Source: G963665495 sp963677785 (GTDB lineage: Bacteria; Desulfobacterota; Desulfovibrionia; Desulfovibrionales; Desulfovibrionaceae). From it: DNA of 64,000 bases. Below, piece after piece: positions 16,449 to 25,126 of this stretch. The DNA is taken from positions 248,001 to 312,000 of the forward strand of contig CAXXDH010000003.1 of assembly GCA_963677785.2 (NCBI GenBank). Reading direction: 5' to 3'. Each line of letters starts with the position of its first letter. Positions within the stretch are counted from its first letter, which is position 1. The notes beneath the pieces were generated by a model. It had not been told where the DNA came from and ran no database searches. It saw nothing but the letters and a program-made list of their open reading frames with translations. The translations under genes and the position numbers were made by a program.

Positions 16449-17423
16449 TCAGGCGCTTTCACCCGCAAGACGTAATCCGAACGTCACCGCGCCATTGGCC
16501 GCCGCTCCTGCAGGCACCACCTGCTTGAGCCAGAATGCCGCTGCAGCCGGATACGTACTGAACGTGACAACGTCGCCCGAAACCCACGAGCCACCCCATC
16601 CGGCCATGGGCAATGTAAAATACGCTTCGCCCGCGTCGGCATTGCTCGGCGCGTAATCCGCGCTGATACTGCCCGAAGCCAGCTTACCAGTATACGCGCC
16701 GGAAACATCGAACGCGCTGGAACTGGTAAAGGTAAGGGTCCAGTCGTCTTCCACGCAGCCCAGGTTGTTCAACTCCAGCGGACTGTTCTCCGTGTCATAG
16801 GTTCCTGAATCGCTGCTTGCGCTCCAGTCGCTGCTGCCGGGCTCCAGGTCTCCGGGAACAAACACCGCCGCCGCGCAGGCATCGTCCGCGGCATAGTCGT
16901 TGGCCAGCTGGTCATCGATTGCCAGAGTCACTGTGACTTCAGAGTCCGTACGCTCCACAGTCACATCGTAAAAATACTCCTCGTTGCTGCCGTCGCCGAT
17001 CCAGACCGTATCCCCGCTCTGGATCAGATCCGCCGCTGTTTCCAATTCCACGGTGAACGAGCCGTCTCCGGCTGCTGCGGCGGTTTTCAAAGTTCCACAT
17101 CCGTATTCGCGCGGGTCGGATAATTCGGCCTGCGTATCCCGCTGCGTACCTTCTATCAGCGTGACCCTGTCCTCTCCGCTGCTTTGCTGCGTCAGGTGGA
17201 CGCAACCATTGCCCAGACACAGGTCATCCGCGTTTTCCACCGCCACGAACACCTTGCGGTAGCGCGTCAAACCGCTTTCCCGTTCGCTCTGGGTCGGATC
17301 CGGAAAAATATTGTTCTTCACCGCATCAGCAATGGTGGCGCTTCCCATACGTCCGCCGTTCAGACTGCCGTCGGAAACCGTGGCGGAGCGGTAAAACTGC
17401 AGTTCTTCTGCCTGAATGCTCAT
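16449..17423 (-). CDS. Phage tail or fibre-associated structural protein
   Basis: 324 residues starting MSIQAEELQFYRSATVSDGS, with RYRKVFVAVENADDLCLGNG, a pattern of beta-rich phage virion proteins. Its middle has an Asp/Thr-rich VTVTLAIDD segment and the C-terminus is WLKQVVPAGAAANGAVTFGLRLAGESA. The start overlaps the stop of the upstream gene (ATGA) and follows GGAGGCGGC. I cannot assign it to a named virion protein. It is the last gene of the minus-strand phage module. Confidence 0.6.
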   Translation of the reverse strand: MSIQAEELQFYRSATVSDGSLNGGRMGSATIADAVKNNIFPDPTQSERESGLTRYRKVFVAVENADDLCLGNGCVHLTQQSSGEDRVTLIEGTQRDTQAELSDPREYGCGTLKTAAAAGDGSFTVELETAADLIQSGDTVWIGDGSNEEYFYDVTVERTDSEVTVTLAIDDQLANDYAADDACAAAVFVPGDLEPGSSDWSASSDSGTYDTENSPLELNNLGCVEDDWTLTFTSSSAFDVSGAYTGKLASGSISADYAPSNADAGEAYFTLPMAGWGGSWVSGDVVTFSTYPAAAAFWLKQVVPAGAAANGAVTFGLRLAGESA

Positions 17424-18376
17424 GCCGCCTCCTTATTCTTCCGCCAGATCAATGGCGTATTTTTTCGGATAAATAGGCCTCTACCTGCTGGATTTCCGAA
17501 TCCTCCAGAAGCCCGGTCCCAGGCCAGCACCTCGGCAAATTCAAAGAAATCCCCGTATTCTATGCAGAGGTAAATATAAAAAGTGTCCTCATTGGACCGC
17601 GTCAATGTCGCCGTGCCGGCCAATTCCAGTTCAGAGGCAAGTTCTTCGCCGCTGGAACGCAATGAAAACTCGCTCTTGGAAAGCGCGTATCGTATGGAAA
17701 CGATGCACCAGTCCGTGGAGCGCTCCGCCACCTCTGAACTGGAATAGCTGCCGGGTGTATCGCCCCCCACATCCACTCCGGTGAAGCGGGCCGGAGACCA
17801 GCCTTTGAATTGCAGGCTGCTGCTGTAGATCTGGCCCGTCATGTTCAGATAGCCGTAAGCGTACGCCGGGATCTTGCACACCAGAACCAACTGGCGGCCT
17901 TCTCCCGAACTCGCGTAATGAAAACCGGTCTCCAGGGCCATGCCTATGCCTTCGAACTCGTCGGAATCCGTGCGCAATGACGGCAGTCCGTTGATCCGGT
18001 CTTCCCGGTATCTGGGCGCCACGGTGGTCTCGGAAGTCAGCGGATAATCGCCCATGCTCGCAGGCCAGGCCGCGACTTCGTCCCCGTCACCGGCATCCTC
18101 CAGTGCGTCCGCGCGCCACCAGCCCACCAGTCCGGACAAGGGGATCACCCCCTGCAGCCGCACCGTGACCTGCAGCCCCGCGAGCGCCTGCTGCAATGAA
18201 ATCTCATAGCACTTGCGCCCGTCTTCGCAGCCGGTTTCGTACGGCCCGTACACCCCGTCCTCCTCGGGATCCGCGTACGATACGCCATCCTCCTTGGCCC
18301 CGCCCTGATCAGTGGCGCCCTGCAGCGCCACCTCCAGCTCCGGCCTGGCGCTGATAGAAAAACGTTCGAGTGTCAT
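17420..18376 (-). CDS. Phage structural protein with LamG-like region
   Basis: About 318 residues from the ATG at 18376 (MTLERFSISARPELEVALQG); the longer upstream frame overlaps the preceding gene and has no coding character. A segment GLVGWWRADALEDAGDGDEVAAWPA and later LAWDRASG resemble the concanavalin/LamG-like folds common in phage receptor-binding or tail proteins. It ends ATGA, overlapping the next gene. Role inferred from position among tail genes. Confidence 0.6.
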   Translation of the reverse strand: MTLERFSISARPELEVALQGATDQGGAKEDGVSYADPEEDGVYGPYETGCEDGRKCYEISLQQALAGLQVTVRLQGVIPLSGLVGWWRADALEDAGDGDEVAAWPASMGDYPLTSETTVAPRYREDRINGLPSLRTDSDEFEGIGMALETGFHYASSGEGRQLVLVCKIPAYAYGYLNMTGQIYSSSLQFKGWSPARFTGVDVGGDTPGSYSSSEVAERSTDWCIVSIRYALSKSEFSLRSSGEELASELELAGTATLTRSNEDTFYIYLCIEYGDFFEFAEVLAWDRASGGFGNPAGRGLFIRKNTPLIWRKNKEAA

Positions 18377-18446
18377 TTTTCGCCCCCTCAAGGTCCAACA
18401 ACTTTTGTATTGTAACGGTACAGCTTGGGACTCGACGTACTTTTTC

Positions 18447-19327
18447 CTACGCCACGCTGATGCTTTCGTTGCTGAGTTCGTCCTCATCCGTGGAGAGGTA
18501 GCCGTCCGCGCTGATGGAGATGGTATGGTCGCCGGTGGCGACGCCGTCCACGCGCAGTTCGCCGTTTTCGTCCGTGCTGCCGGCAACTGTTCCGTCAATG
18601 GACACTTCGGCTCCGGCAACGGCCGTTTCCGTGGAATGGTCGATGACCTTGAGGGTGATGTTGCGCTCTTCGGTTTCGGAAGATTCGAGTTCGGGCAGTT
18701 CGATGCTAAAGCTCTTGTAGAGCGCGTCCGCACGATACAGAAAAAACCAGGCCAGTTCGGCCGCGTTTTCCGGCACGGTCAGGTCCAGCGCCGGTAAGTC
18801 CGGATATTGCGCGCCTGCACCAGCACCGCGCCGTACAGGGGCAGCTCTTCGGTCAGCTTGAGGTACGAGTATCCCCTGCGGCTCCACCACTGGCCGCAGT
18901 TTCCCGAGCAGAAAGCTCCCCGTGCCGCGCGTATCCGGGGTTTGCCGTCGTCATCGATATAGCAGAGCTGCGTCAGGGCCTTGATGGAAATCAGCTCCTG
19001 AAAAGGGAGATCAAGCTGCGCTTCGTAAGCCTCCTCAAAAGTCACGGTTTGCTCGAACACCCCGGCGTCGTCGCTCTCGGGCTCCTTCCCCCCCTGCCCG
19101 TCAGAGACATAGTACCAGTCGTAGACCATCTCTCCCACTCCCAGGCTTTCACCCCCCTGGTACAGCACCCAGGATTCGTTCAGGAGCTCTTCCACTCCCC
19201 AGAGCAGGATCTCCACCTCGTCCCCCACAGAAACTTCCTGCTCCGGAACCTGCAGCAGCAGGCCCGAGTCTTCCGTATCTTCTTCCTGTTTGGAAAAATC
19301 CAACAGCAGGGAATAGACCGTACTCAT
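18447..19327 (-). pseudogene. Phage tail protein with Ig/carboxypeptidase-like C-terminus, one-base frameshift
   Basis: The first part (182 codons, MSTVYSLLLDFSKQEEDTED, from the ATG at 19327 after AAGGAGAGAAC) runs out of frame at 18779. The continuation is open in the -1 frame (YPDLPALDLTVPENAAELAWF onward) and ends with a carboxypeptidase-regulatory-like domain (LKVIDHSTETAVAGAEVSID). The two halves join if one base is added near 18805-18816. No slippery heptamer is visible there, and the second frame has only a GTG without a ribosome-binding site. This is therefore a mutation or sequencing error rather than two genes, in my reading. Confidence 0.6.
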
Positions 19328-19350
19328 TGTTCTCTCCTTGCCCCTGTTAC

Positions 19351-19740
19351 TCAGACCACGGCCAGCTTCAGCGACAACAGGCGGTAACGCGTATCGTCCG
19401 TGGGGTCCGCGACTTCGGCCACGGGTTCGGCCTCCAGGACGGGCTGGTCCCAAAGCCGGAAGACCACCGTAAAAGTCCGGCCGTCATGCAGGCTCAGGAT
19501 CATCTGCCTGTCGGCCTGGGCGGCCCATTCCTGCAATTCGAGCAGCTCGGAGCGGTCCAGCCAGCCGTGCTCGTGCCCCAGGGTTATGGAGCGTCCGGAA
19601 TCGGACGGCCGCTGAAACAACTCGAACACGGCCCGTCCCTGCAGCGTATAGCTCAAGGCGCCCGTGGACTGGACCCAGTCGAATTCGTCCTGCCAGACCA
19701 GCGCGTCCGGAAGGGTCAGGGAGTCCAAGACAATGCTCAT
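19351..19740 (-). CDS. Phage structural protein, unknown
   Basis: 129 residues from the ATG at 19740 (MSIVLDSLTLPDALVWQDEF), preceded by GGAGGAGCATTGATC. The frame overlaps the GT stop region, so translation is probably coupled to the chaperone genes. It is acidic and beta-rich (FTVVFRLWDQPVLEAEPVA). In a normal tailed phage the tape measure gene would follow the chaperones; here this small gene takes that place. Function unknown. Confidence 0.6.
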   Translation of the reverse strand: MSIVLDSLTLPDALVWQDEFDWVQSTGALSYTLQGRAVFELFQRPSDSGRSITLGHEHGWLDRSELLELQEWAAQADRQMILSLHDGRTFTVVFRLWDQPVLEAEPVAEVADPTDDTRYRLLSLKLAVV

Positions 19741-19742
19741 GA

Positions 19743-20374
19743 TCAATGCTCCTCCGCAAACAAAGCGCCCAGCTGTTCGCCGGACAGACGCGTACCAGCC
19801 GTCACTTCCGAGATCCGCCGCTTATAGGCGCGTTTCTCCTGCGCGGCAGCGGCTTCCAGACAACGGACAAACCAGCTCCAGCCGTACTCATAGACACGGG
19901 CGTGCCCGGCGGCGCAGAGATACTGCACGGCCTCGCACAGCCGGTGTTCTAGTTCCGCTGCGGGACCGCGTCCTTTTTTGCCAGTCCGGCGGCGCTCTGG
20001 GCCAGCCGTCTGGCAAGGAGTTCGAAAAAATCCTTGTTGACCTCCTCAAAGGCCTGCCAGAGCCGCAGGTAATCCCCGCCGCCCAGATCGCGTACGTGTT
20101 CCTGCAAGGATGTGCAGGCTTCGAGCAAACGCAGGCGGCTCTCCACATCCCCCAGCAGATAGGCCAGCACATGGCGCTTGCGGTCCTTACTCCCCGGCTG
20201 CGGAGAAGTCCGCTCGCTTTCCGCCCCTTCCGTTTCGTCCGCCCCATCCGCCAGGTCTCCCATGACGGCCCTGGCCAGCAACAGGCTCATGCCCGGCGTT
20301 ATTTCCCGGACAATGACGTCCTGCTTGTCCGCCTCATCCCCCAAAGACACTGTCAGCTCTTTCCTCGGTATCAT
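19743..20374 (-). CDS. Tail assembly chaperone GT (predicted -1 frameshift product)
   Basis: Predicted fusion: ribosomes that slip at A AAA AAG (19979 down to 19973) continue in the -1 frame through GRGPAAELEHRLCEAVQYL to the stop at 19743. This adds about 77 residues to the N-terminal chaperone. The -1 frame has no good start of its own; the only internal start is a GTG at 19928 without a ribosome-binding site. The same arrangement, gene G and frameshifted G-T between tail tube and tape measure, is known from lambda-like and other tailed phages. The position here, directly after the tail tube gene, matches. Confidence 0.75.
19949..20374 (-). CDS. Tail assembly chaperone G (0-frame product)
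   Basis: 141 residues, MIPRKELTVSLGDEADKQDV, acidic and helical, ending AQSAAGLAKKDAVPQRN. A start ATG follows AGGAGACAGGC. Size, charge and location just downstream of the tail tube gene fit the phage tail assembly chaperone that coats the tape measure during tail formation. Its last codons contain the slippery sequence that gives the longer GT form. Confidence 0.7.
   Translation of the reverse strand: MIPRKELTVSLGDEADKQDVIVREITPGMSLLLARAVMGDLADGADETEGAESERTSPQPGSKDRKRHVLAYLLGDVESRLRLLEACTSLQEHVRDLGGGDYLRLWQAFEEVNKDFFELLARRLAQSAAGLAKKDAVPQRN
19973..19979 (-). promoter_or_regulatory. Programmed -1 ribosomal frameshift slippery site
   Basis: In the zero frame the codons are GCA AAA AAG GAC, giving the heptamer A AAA AAG, the same as the strong E. 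coli dnaX slippery sequence. It lies 22 bases before the zero-frame stop. Confidence 0.75.
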
Positions 20375-20494
20375 GCCTGTCTCCTCTTCTGGTCCTGTTC
20401 ATTTTCCATGCGGCGGCGAATGTGGGGAAAAGCCTCCGGCAGCAGCGCCGTTCAGCGGCTCTTCCCCACGCCGCTCAATGCCCCCTATCCCCCG

Positions 20495-21261
20495 TTAACC
20501 AGCAGGAATGACCGTCGTACGGAACGGCGATTCATAGCCTTCGGGCGTTTCCGCCTTGCCCACCAGGTCCAGCGTGTTGAATTCGCTGGTGATGAAGCTG
20601 ATGGCCGCCTCGGGCGTGACCCGGACGCGCCAGACCTCGGTGAGTTCACTGTTGCCCGTACTTTCGTTGTAGCCGTCCAGACGCAGCGAAAGCAGCACAT
20701 CGGCCGTGGCTCCGCCCTCAATGACGTACCCGCCGTCGTCCTCGGCAATGGCCGCGCAGTTGTAGGTCACGGTACAGCTTGCGCCGTCCGTGATGGCCCC
20801 CGTGGACAGGGCCATGACCATGCCCGCCTCTTCCTTGACCAGAAAATCCGTATCCTCGGTACGGTCTTCCGTACCGTCGTTGACCAACACGCTGGACAGC
20901 TTGTACGCGCCCACGCTGACCCACTGGTCATGGGCAGCGTCAAGGTCGCCGAGCCGGCCGTGACCTCGCTCTGGGTCAAGGCCGCATCGCTGCCGCCCAG
21001 GGCAATGGCCAGATTCTTCCGGCCGAAGGTGTCCACGGTGATCCGTACGTCCACGCCGTTGGTACGGTTGATGGTCTCCAGAGTCTGCCCGGCAGTAGCC
21101 CGCTGGTAGGATTTGCGTTCGTATTTCTCCACCAGCGGCTGCAGGGTGAAAACCCGGGCGTTACCTATGGGCCGCCACTGGGCGTCGCAGTCGCTCAGAT
21201 CCTGGACCATCAGGTCCCCCGAGCCGATCATGCCCTTGTCCGTCAATAATCCTGTCGGCAT
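20495..21261 (-). pseudogene. Phage major tail tube protein, one-base frameshift
   Basis: The first frame starts MPTGLLTDKGMIGSGDLMVQ at 21261 and contains TAGSATLTLP; the coding sense then passes to the -1 frame (SVGAYKLSSVLVNDGTED to the stop at 20495, ending FRTTVIPAG). Adding one C to the CCC at 20932-20934 restores a single protein of about 255 residues reading TLTLPHDQWVSVGAYKL. It is located between the tail completion gene and the chaperones, as expected for a tail tube. Either decay of the prophage or a homopolymer sequencing error explains it. Confidence 0.65.
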
Positions 21262-21287
21262 TGCTTGCTCCTTGTGTAAATTTGTGT

Positions 21288-21411
21288 GCCTCCGGCCTCT
21301 CCAAAAACTTTTAACTTATTGCAATCATAAGTTTTTCAAATAATATCCCATACGCGCGTCCAGGGCCGCTGCCCTGGCGGGGGGTGTGGGGGCGAGGAGC
21401 CCCCACGATGT
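21288..21411. repeat. Dispersed GCCTCCGG-type intergenic element with hairpins
   Basis: GCCTCCGG is followed by an AT-rich stretch with AAAAACTTTTAACTT and then two stem-loops, CCAGGG-N6-CCCTGG (21360-21377) and GTGGGGGC-N5-GCCCCCAC (21386-21406). Related pieces occur at 34083 and 51424. It fills most of the gap between the tail tube gene and its upstream neighbour. Confidence 0.45.
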
Positions 21412-21422
21412 TTTCGTTGCGT

Positions 21423-21869
21423 TCATATTCCTGATGCGTCGTGGGTGTAGGTCGTGTTGAGCACCAGGGAGAAGGCCACGTAGGGCGTATAGGTGGCTTT
21501 CTCGGTTTCGGGCAGGACTTCGGTGTCCAGGGCCAGTCCGCCGCGTCCGGGATCGGCCAGGCAGGCGGCCCAGAGATCATCGGCCAGGGAGGACACCCTT
21601 TCGTCCGGGGTCTGGGCTTCCATGGCGTAGACGAACAGCCCGATTTCCAGTTCCGAGACGAACTCCCGGCCCTTGCCCGCCCGACGCGTCTGTTTGGGCT
21701 TGGGCAGCTGCCCGACCACGGCCACCAGCGGAAACTGGCTTTGCGCGTAATCCGCCAGGTCGCCGGGATCGGCCGGTTGTTCGCGTACCACTGCGCCCAC
21801 CCAGGAAAGCGCGCCCACCGCGCTGATCACATCCTGCAGAATCCGCTCGCGTTTGCTGTCCGAGGCCAT
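21423..21869 (-). CDS. Phage tail terminator / minor tail protein
   Basis: 148 residues, MASDSKRERILQDVISAVGAL, with FPLVAVVGQLPKPKQTRRAGK and FVSELEIGLFVYAME. Size and the alternating strands match tail terminator (gpU-like) or related minor tail proteins, which lie between connector and tail tube genes. It starts 12 bases after the upstream connector gene, after GGAGGAACGGC. Assignment by position and general character. Confidence 0.55.
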   Translation of the reverse strand: MASDSKRERILQDVISAVGALSWVGAVVREQPADPGDLADYAQSQFPLVAVVGQLPKPKQTRRAGKGREFVSELEIGLFVYAMEAQTPDERVSSLADDLWAACLADPGRGGLALDTEVLPETEKATYTPYVAFSLVLNTTYTHDASGI

Positions 21870-21881
21870 GCCGTTCCTCCT

Positions 21882-22322
21882 TTATCCGCGCCGCAACCGT
21901 CGCGGCGAGGCACCGGCCTTTTCGGTCCGGTCCGTGACGCCCGAGGCGTCCCAGTCGTAATCCACGCCCGCGCGCAGCAATTCTTCAAAGGCTTCGCGGT
22001 AAGCCTGCTCATACGCGTCGCGCTGCCGTTCGAAGCCGTCCGGTTCGGGCGAACCGATTTTCATGAGCTGCTCGTGCGCGTAGGCCAGGGTTTTGAGTAC
22101 GGACAAGCGCTTGAGCTGGCCCGGGTCGAGTCCGTCGCTGCGCAGCGGATGTACGCGCGGATCAATGCCGCGATCCCGTGCCGCGTCGTGAAACCATTTG
22201 CGGTCCAGGTCCTCAAGCAGGTCCTCCTCGGCCAGCGTACGGATGCTGTCCGTGCCGTCGGGCAGGAGATCGAGCAATGCGGGCCGCCGTGCGCTCAGGT
22301 CGCTGTCGCTGGAAAAAGCCAT
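21882..22322 (-). CDS. Phage head-tail connector-like protein
   Basis: 146 residues, MAFSSDSDLSARRPALLDLLPDG, mostly helical, with LKTLAYAHEQLMKIGSPEPDGF. It lies 21 bases after the coat gene. A helical protein of this size right after the coat gene is usually a head completion or connector protein. The specific family is not recognised. Confidence 0.55.
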   Translation of the reverse strand: MAFSSDSDLSARRPALLDLLPDGTDSIRTLAEEDLLEDLDRKWFHDAARDRGIDPRVHPLRSDGLDPGQLKRLSVLKTLAYAHEQLMKIGSPEPDGFERQRDAYEQAYREAFEELLRAGVDYDWDASGVTDRTEKAGASPRRLRRG

Positions 22323-22343
22323 CAGTCCGCCCCTTGTCAGCGA

Positions 22344-23534
22344 TTATTTGTCGCGGCGCAGCACCACGGCCAGGTTGCCGTCCAGGCAGGCCACGCCGAA
22401 GAGCACGTCCAGGGTCACGTTCACGGCCGCGGTGGCGTCGTCGTAAGCCAGGCGCGAACGGACAGAAATGCCGGTCTGCGGATGGGTGACAACGCTCATG
22501 TTTGCGCCCGCGCCGTCGCCGATCTCGGGCAGGGGCGCGAATGCCAGGGCGAATGCGTTGCGATGGAACATCAGGTTGGCGTAGTAGCTGTCCGCGTGTA
22601 CGGAGGAGCCCGAACCGTCGCTGAAAGTAACCACGGCGCCGGAACCGTAATCCTGAGCCAGGGGCGGGCTGACCGCCACGTCGGACGCGCTGCCCGAGCT
22701 GAGGGTCACGCTGCCGGTGACCACATAACGCTGCGTGTGGCCTTCGATGACAAAGGAATCCCCCGCCGCCAGGGTTTCGGATTCGGAAAACTCTTCCAGG
22801 CTGATGGAAGTGGCGCCCTTTGCGGCATCCGCGGCCAGCGCGCCCACGGAGTCGGTGCCGGCGGATACCAGCGTGCCGGACGTATGCGTGGGAAGGTTCT
22901 GGTTCACGAAATGCTCCACGCCGAACCGTTCGCCCAGGGAGCCGTACAGGAGCGCTTCCGTGCCCTGGTCGCGCCCGGCCACGGCCGCGCTGTGGAATAC
23001 GTCCCGCCCGAGAAAGGCGGCTTCCAAAACGGAATCGATGGCGAAATGGACGTTGCCCATGTCCACCAGAGCGCCCGCATTATCGCGCAGCAGCTTGCGC
23101 GAACCGAGGATGTCGCTCTCCGTGGGCGTGGTGGCGCAATCATAGCCCCAGGGCACGTACGTGTAGAGGGAGGTAAGCTGCTGGTCCACGTAATTGGCCA
23201 GGGCGTAGGCCGCCGGGGCGATGTGATCATCCACCAGCTTTTGCCCGCCATAGGCCAGTTCTTTGTCCGTAACCGCGAACTTGACCTCGCGCCAGTTGTT
23301 CAGGGTGATGTCCACGGTTTCGGTATACAGTCCGGGCGTGGTGCCGGTGCCGCCTTCCTGGGTCTCGAAACTGGAAGGTTTGCGGATGCTGATGGTCTGG
23401 CCGAAATTTGCGCTGCGGCGTTCTTCATCATAACCGCGGTGTACGCGCGAGGCCATGCCCAGGGCCTGCTCCAGGTGCAGCAGAGCCTCCTGCGCGTAAA
23501 AAGTCGGTTGATAGGCATTGGTACTGTTCGCCAT
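22344..23534 (-). CDS. Phage major capsid protein, P22-coat-like
   Basis: 396 residues from the ATG at 23534 (MANSTNAYQPTFYAQEALLH), chosen for AGGAGCAGAATTC upstream. The opening, GYDEERRSANFGQTISIRKP and later LNNWREVKFAVTDKELA are typical of P22-type coat proteins, and the C-terminus ATAAVNVTLDVLFGVACLDG fits. An inserted beta domain with the FVIEGHTQRYVV region corresponds to the insertion domain of that group. The gene looks intact. It follows the scaffold gene by 90 bases. Confidence 0.75.
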   Translation of the reverse strand: MANSTNAYQPTFYAQEALLHLEQALGMASRVHRGYDEERRSANFGQTISIRKPSSFETQEGGTGTTPGLYTETVDITLNNWREVKFAVTDKELAYGGQKLVDDHIAPAAYALANYVDQQLTSLYTYVPWGYDCATTPTESDILGSRKLLRDNAGALVDMGNVHFAIDSVLEAAFLGRDVFHSAAVAGRDQGTEALLYGSLGERFGVEHFVNQNLPTHTSGTLVSAGTDSVGALAADAAKGATSISLEEFSESETLAAGDSFVIEGHTQRYVVTGSVTLSSGSASDVAVSPPLAQDYGSGAVVTFSDGSGSSVHADSYYANLMFHRNAFALAFAPLPEIGDGAGANMSVVTHPQTGISVRSRLAYDDATAAVNVTLDVLFGVACLDGNLAVVLRRDK

Positions 23535-23624
23535 GAATTCTGCTCCTTGCTTGTGGCCGATCGGCTGTTCCAAGCCGTCTGTTGCGGGTTGTTGTCCCAG
23601 GTGCCCGGACCTGAATCATCGGGG

Positions 23625-24398
23625 CTATTGAATGACGAGCTCGCCGCCCTGGATAACCGCGCGCTTCTTGGCGCTGCGGTATTGGGCCGGATCCTTGGCC
23701 TGTTCCTTGGAAATCTTCACGCTCTGCCCATTGAATTCGCGTCCGGCCGCCGATTTCCCCCCGCCGGCGCGTTCCTTGGCATTGCCGCTGGAAGCGAACA
23801 GATGGGGCGCGTTGACGAGCAGATCCTTGGCCCACTCGGCAAAACTCATGGACTCCCCGCCGTCGCGTCCGGGAATGACATTGCCGTCGGCGTCTTTGGC
23901 CACGGCACGCCCGTTCGCGTCGATCTGAAAACGGCTCTTGCCCCTGGCCAGCACATCGGGCCAGGCGTTTTTGTAGATCACGCCCACCTCGTCCACCGCG
24001 TCCTTGATGCCGCGTTCCACCAGCACCTCGGCCAGGCGGCTGTTCTTTTGCTCCAGTTCCGCCTGCAGCCCGGCCAGCCGGGCATCCTGCTGCTTGATCC
24101 GGGCTTCGTACTCGCTTTTGGTCCGGCTCAGGCGCGTTTCCAGGAGCTGGTCCACTTTGCCCTGTTCGAGCAGTTCGCGCTCGGTCTTGTCCTGTGCGGA
24201 AGACAGCGCTTTTTTAGCCTGCTCCGGATCCAGACCGTCGTATTCGGCCAGCTGTTCTTTCAGACTGCGTACCTGCTCCCGCAGCTGCTCGCTTTCCTGG
24301 TTTCGGGTTTGGGCTGCGTCCTGTACGGCCTTGTCCACCAGGGCCTTGACCTGCGGCTGCTCCTGCCAGCCCTGCGGCAATGTTTCGGTTTTTTCCAT
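23625..24398 (-). CDS. Phage scaffolding-like protein
   Basis: 257 residues from the ATG at 24398 (MEKTETLPQGWQEQPQVKAL). A long central coiled coil (about residues 25-130; ESEQLREQVRSLKEQLAEY, EYEARIKQQDARLAGLQAEL) is followed by a basic C-terminus (KKRAVIQGGELVIQ). Coiled coil plus a short basic tail directly before the coat gene is the usual pattern of a scaffold. It is the first gene of the visible phage module: no portal or terminase gene precedes it. Confidence 0.65.
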   Translation of the reverse strand: MEKTETLPQGWQEQPQVKALVDKAVQDAAQTRNQESEQLREQVRSLKEQLAEYDGLDPEQAKKALSSAQDKTERELLEQGKVDQLLETRLSRTKSEYEARIKQQDARLAGLQAELEQKNSRLAEVLVERGIKDAVDEVGVIYKNAWPDVLARGKSRFQIDANGRAVAKDADGNVIPGRDGGESMSFAEWAKDLLVNAPHLFASSGNAKERAGGGKSAAGREFNGQSVKISKEQAKDPAQYRSAKKRAVIQGGELVIQ

Positions 24399-24740
24399 TC
24401 CTGCACTCCCTGTGCTTGCGCCCGTTTGGCGGCAGATACGCCCTGTCCCATACGGGCGGATTGGGTTGAATGCCGTTCCGGCTGGGTGGCCTGTGCTTTT
24501 ACTGCTCACAAGAAGAATAGCGCCACCCTCCGACGTATGGCGGCATACTAGGGAAAACGCGCGGGAAGAGCTAAACTGAAGCGTTTCCCCATCAACTCAT
24601 CAAGGAGAGGGGAAAGGCGAACGAAGTGGAAATGAAGTCCTTTTAACGGCCGGAATTAACTGAAAAGACAAAGAATAGAAGCAAACTGGAGAGCAGGGCT
24701 ATTGCGCCCCGGAGATGAAGACTGACGGGAAATATTTGTT
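24399..24740. other. Left edge of the phage module, no gene
   Basis: 342 bases between the scaffold gene and a small hypothetical gene. No coding frame, tRNA or att-like repeat was recognised. This is where portal and terminase genes would be expected, so it probably holds a deletion junction. Confidence 0.4.
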
Positions 24741-24971
24741 TTAAAAAGCAAGCAATATCTTGGTGCAATTTTCAGTTGTGCTGCCAAGCGCAGTCACTAC
24801 ATCTCTCCAGAAATACCAGTCGGTTTGCGTGTCGTTATGCAACCATACCGGATGGATCTGCAAGGTAATAAGCACTATTTTTGCCAGATGCTTCGGCGAC
24901 AAGTCCAGGCGTTCTGCAACTGTTTCCAGCCGCACTACTTCAAAATGCATCTGCCGTTGTTTGAAATACAT
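24741..24971 (-). CDS. Small hypothetical protein
   Basis: 76 residues from the ATG at 24971 (MYFKQRQMHFEVVRLETVAE), chosen for GGTGGGGAGTG just upstream. The segment AERLDLSPKHLAKIVLITLQ could form a helix-turn-helix-like pair but this is weak. Composition is less GC-rich than the neighbours, suggesting recent acquisition with or beside the phage module. The family is not recognised. Confidence 0.45.
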   Translation of the reverse strand: MYFKQRQMHFEVVRLETVAERLDLSPKHLAKIVLITLQIHPVWLHNDTQTDWYFWRDVVTALGSTTENCTKILLAF

Positions 24972-25057
24972 CACTCCCCACCTGGTTCGTTTTTCATCTT
25001 GAGAACCTATACCAACACTGTTCACGAACAGATGAAGATTCAACGTTATCTTGATGG

Positions 25058-25101
25058 CAAAAAATAACGCCTGGAAAACGTCTCGCACGTTTTCCAGGCG
25101 T
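25058..25101 (-). terminator. Rho-independent terminator of the sulfurylase/APS-kinase gene
   Basis: On the minus strand a perfect 15-bp stem ACGCCTGGAAAACGT / ACGTTTTCCAGGCGT with a 5-base loop is followed by TATTTTTT. It begins 26 bases after the stop of the fused enzyme gene. Confidence 0.88.
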
Positions 25102-25126
25102 ATATTATGTAGATAAGTGGGCAAGC

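Noticed and set aside
18447..18890. Independent 147-codon gene starting at GTG 18890
   Set aside because: No ribosome-binding site, about 110 bases of overlap with the upstream frame, and the two halves join into one sensible protein after a one-base correction.
21441..24551. A 1036-codon plus-strand ORF across the phage module, and a 481-codon one at 19664-21109
   Set aside because: Both are antisense to well-supported minus-strand phage genes. GC-rich sequence opens the opposite strand; composition is Gly/Arg/His/Gln-rich without domains or ribosome-binding sites.
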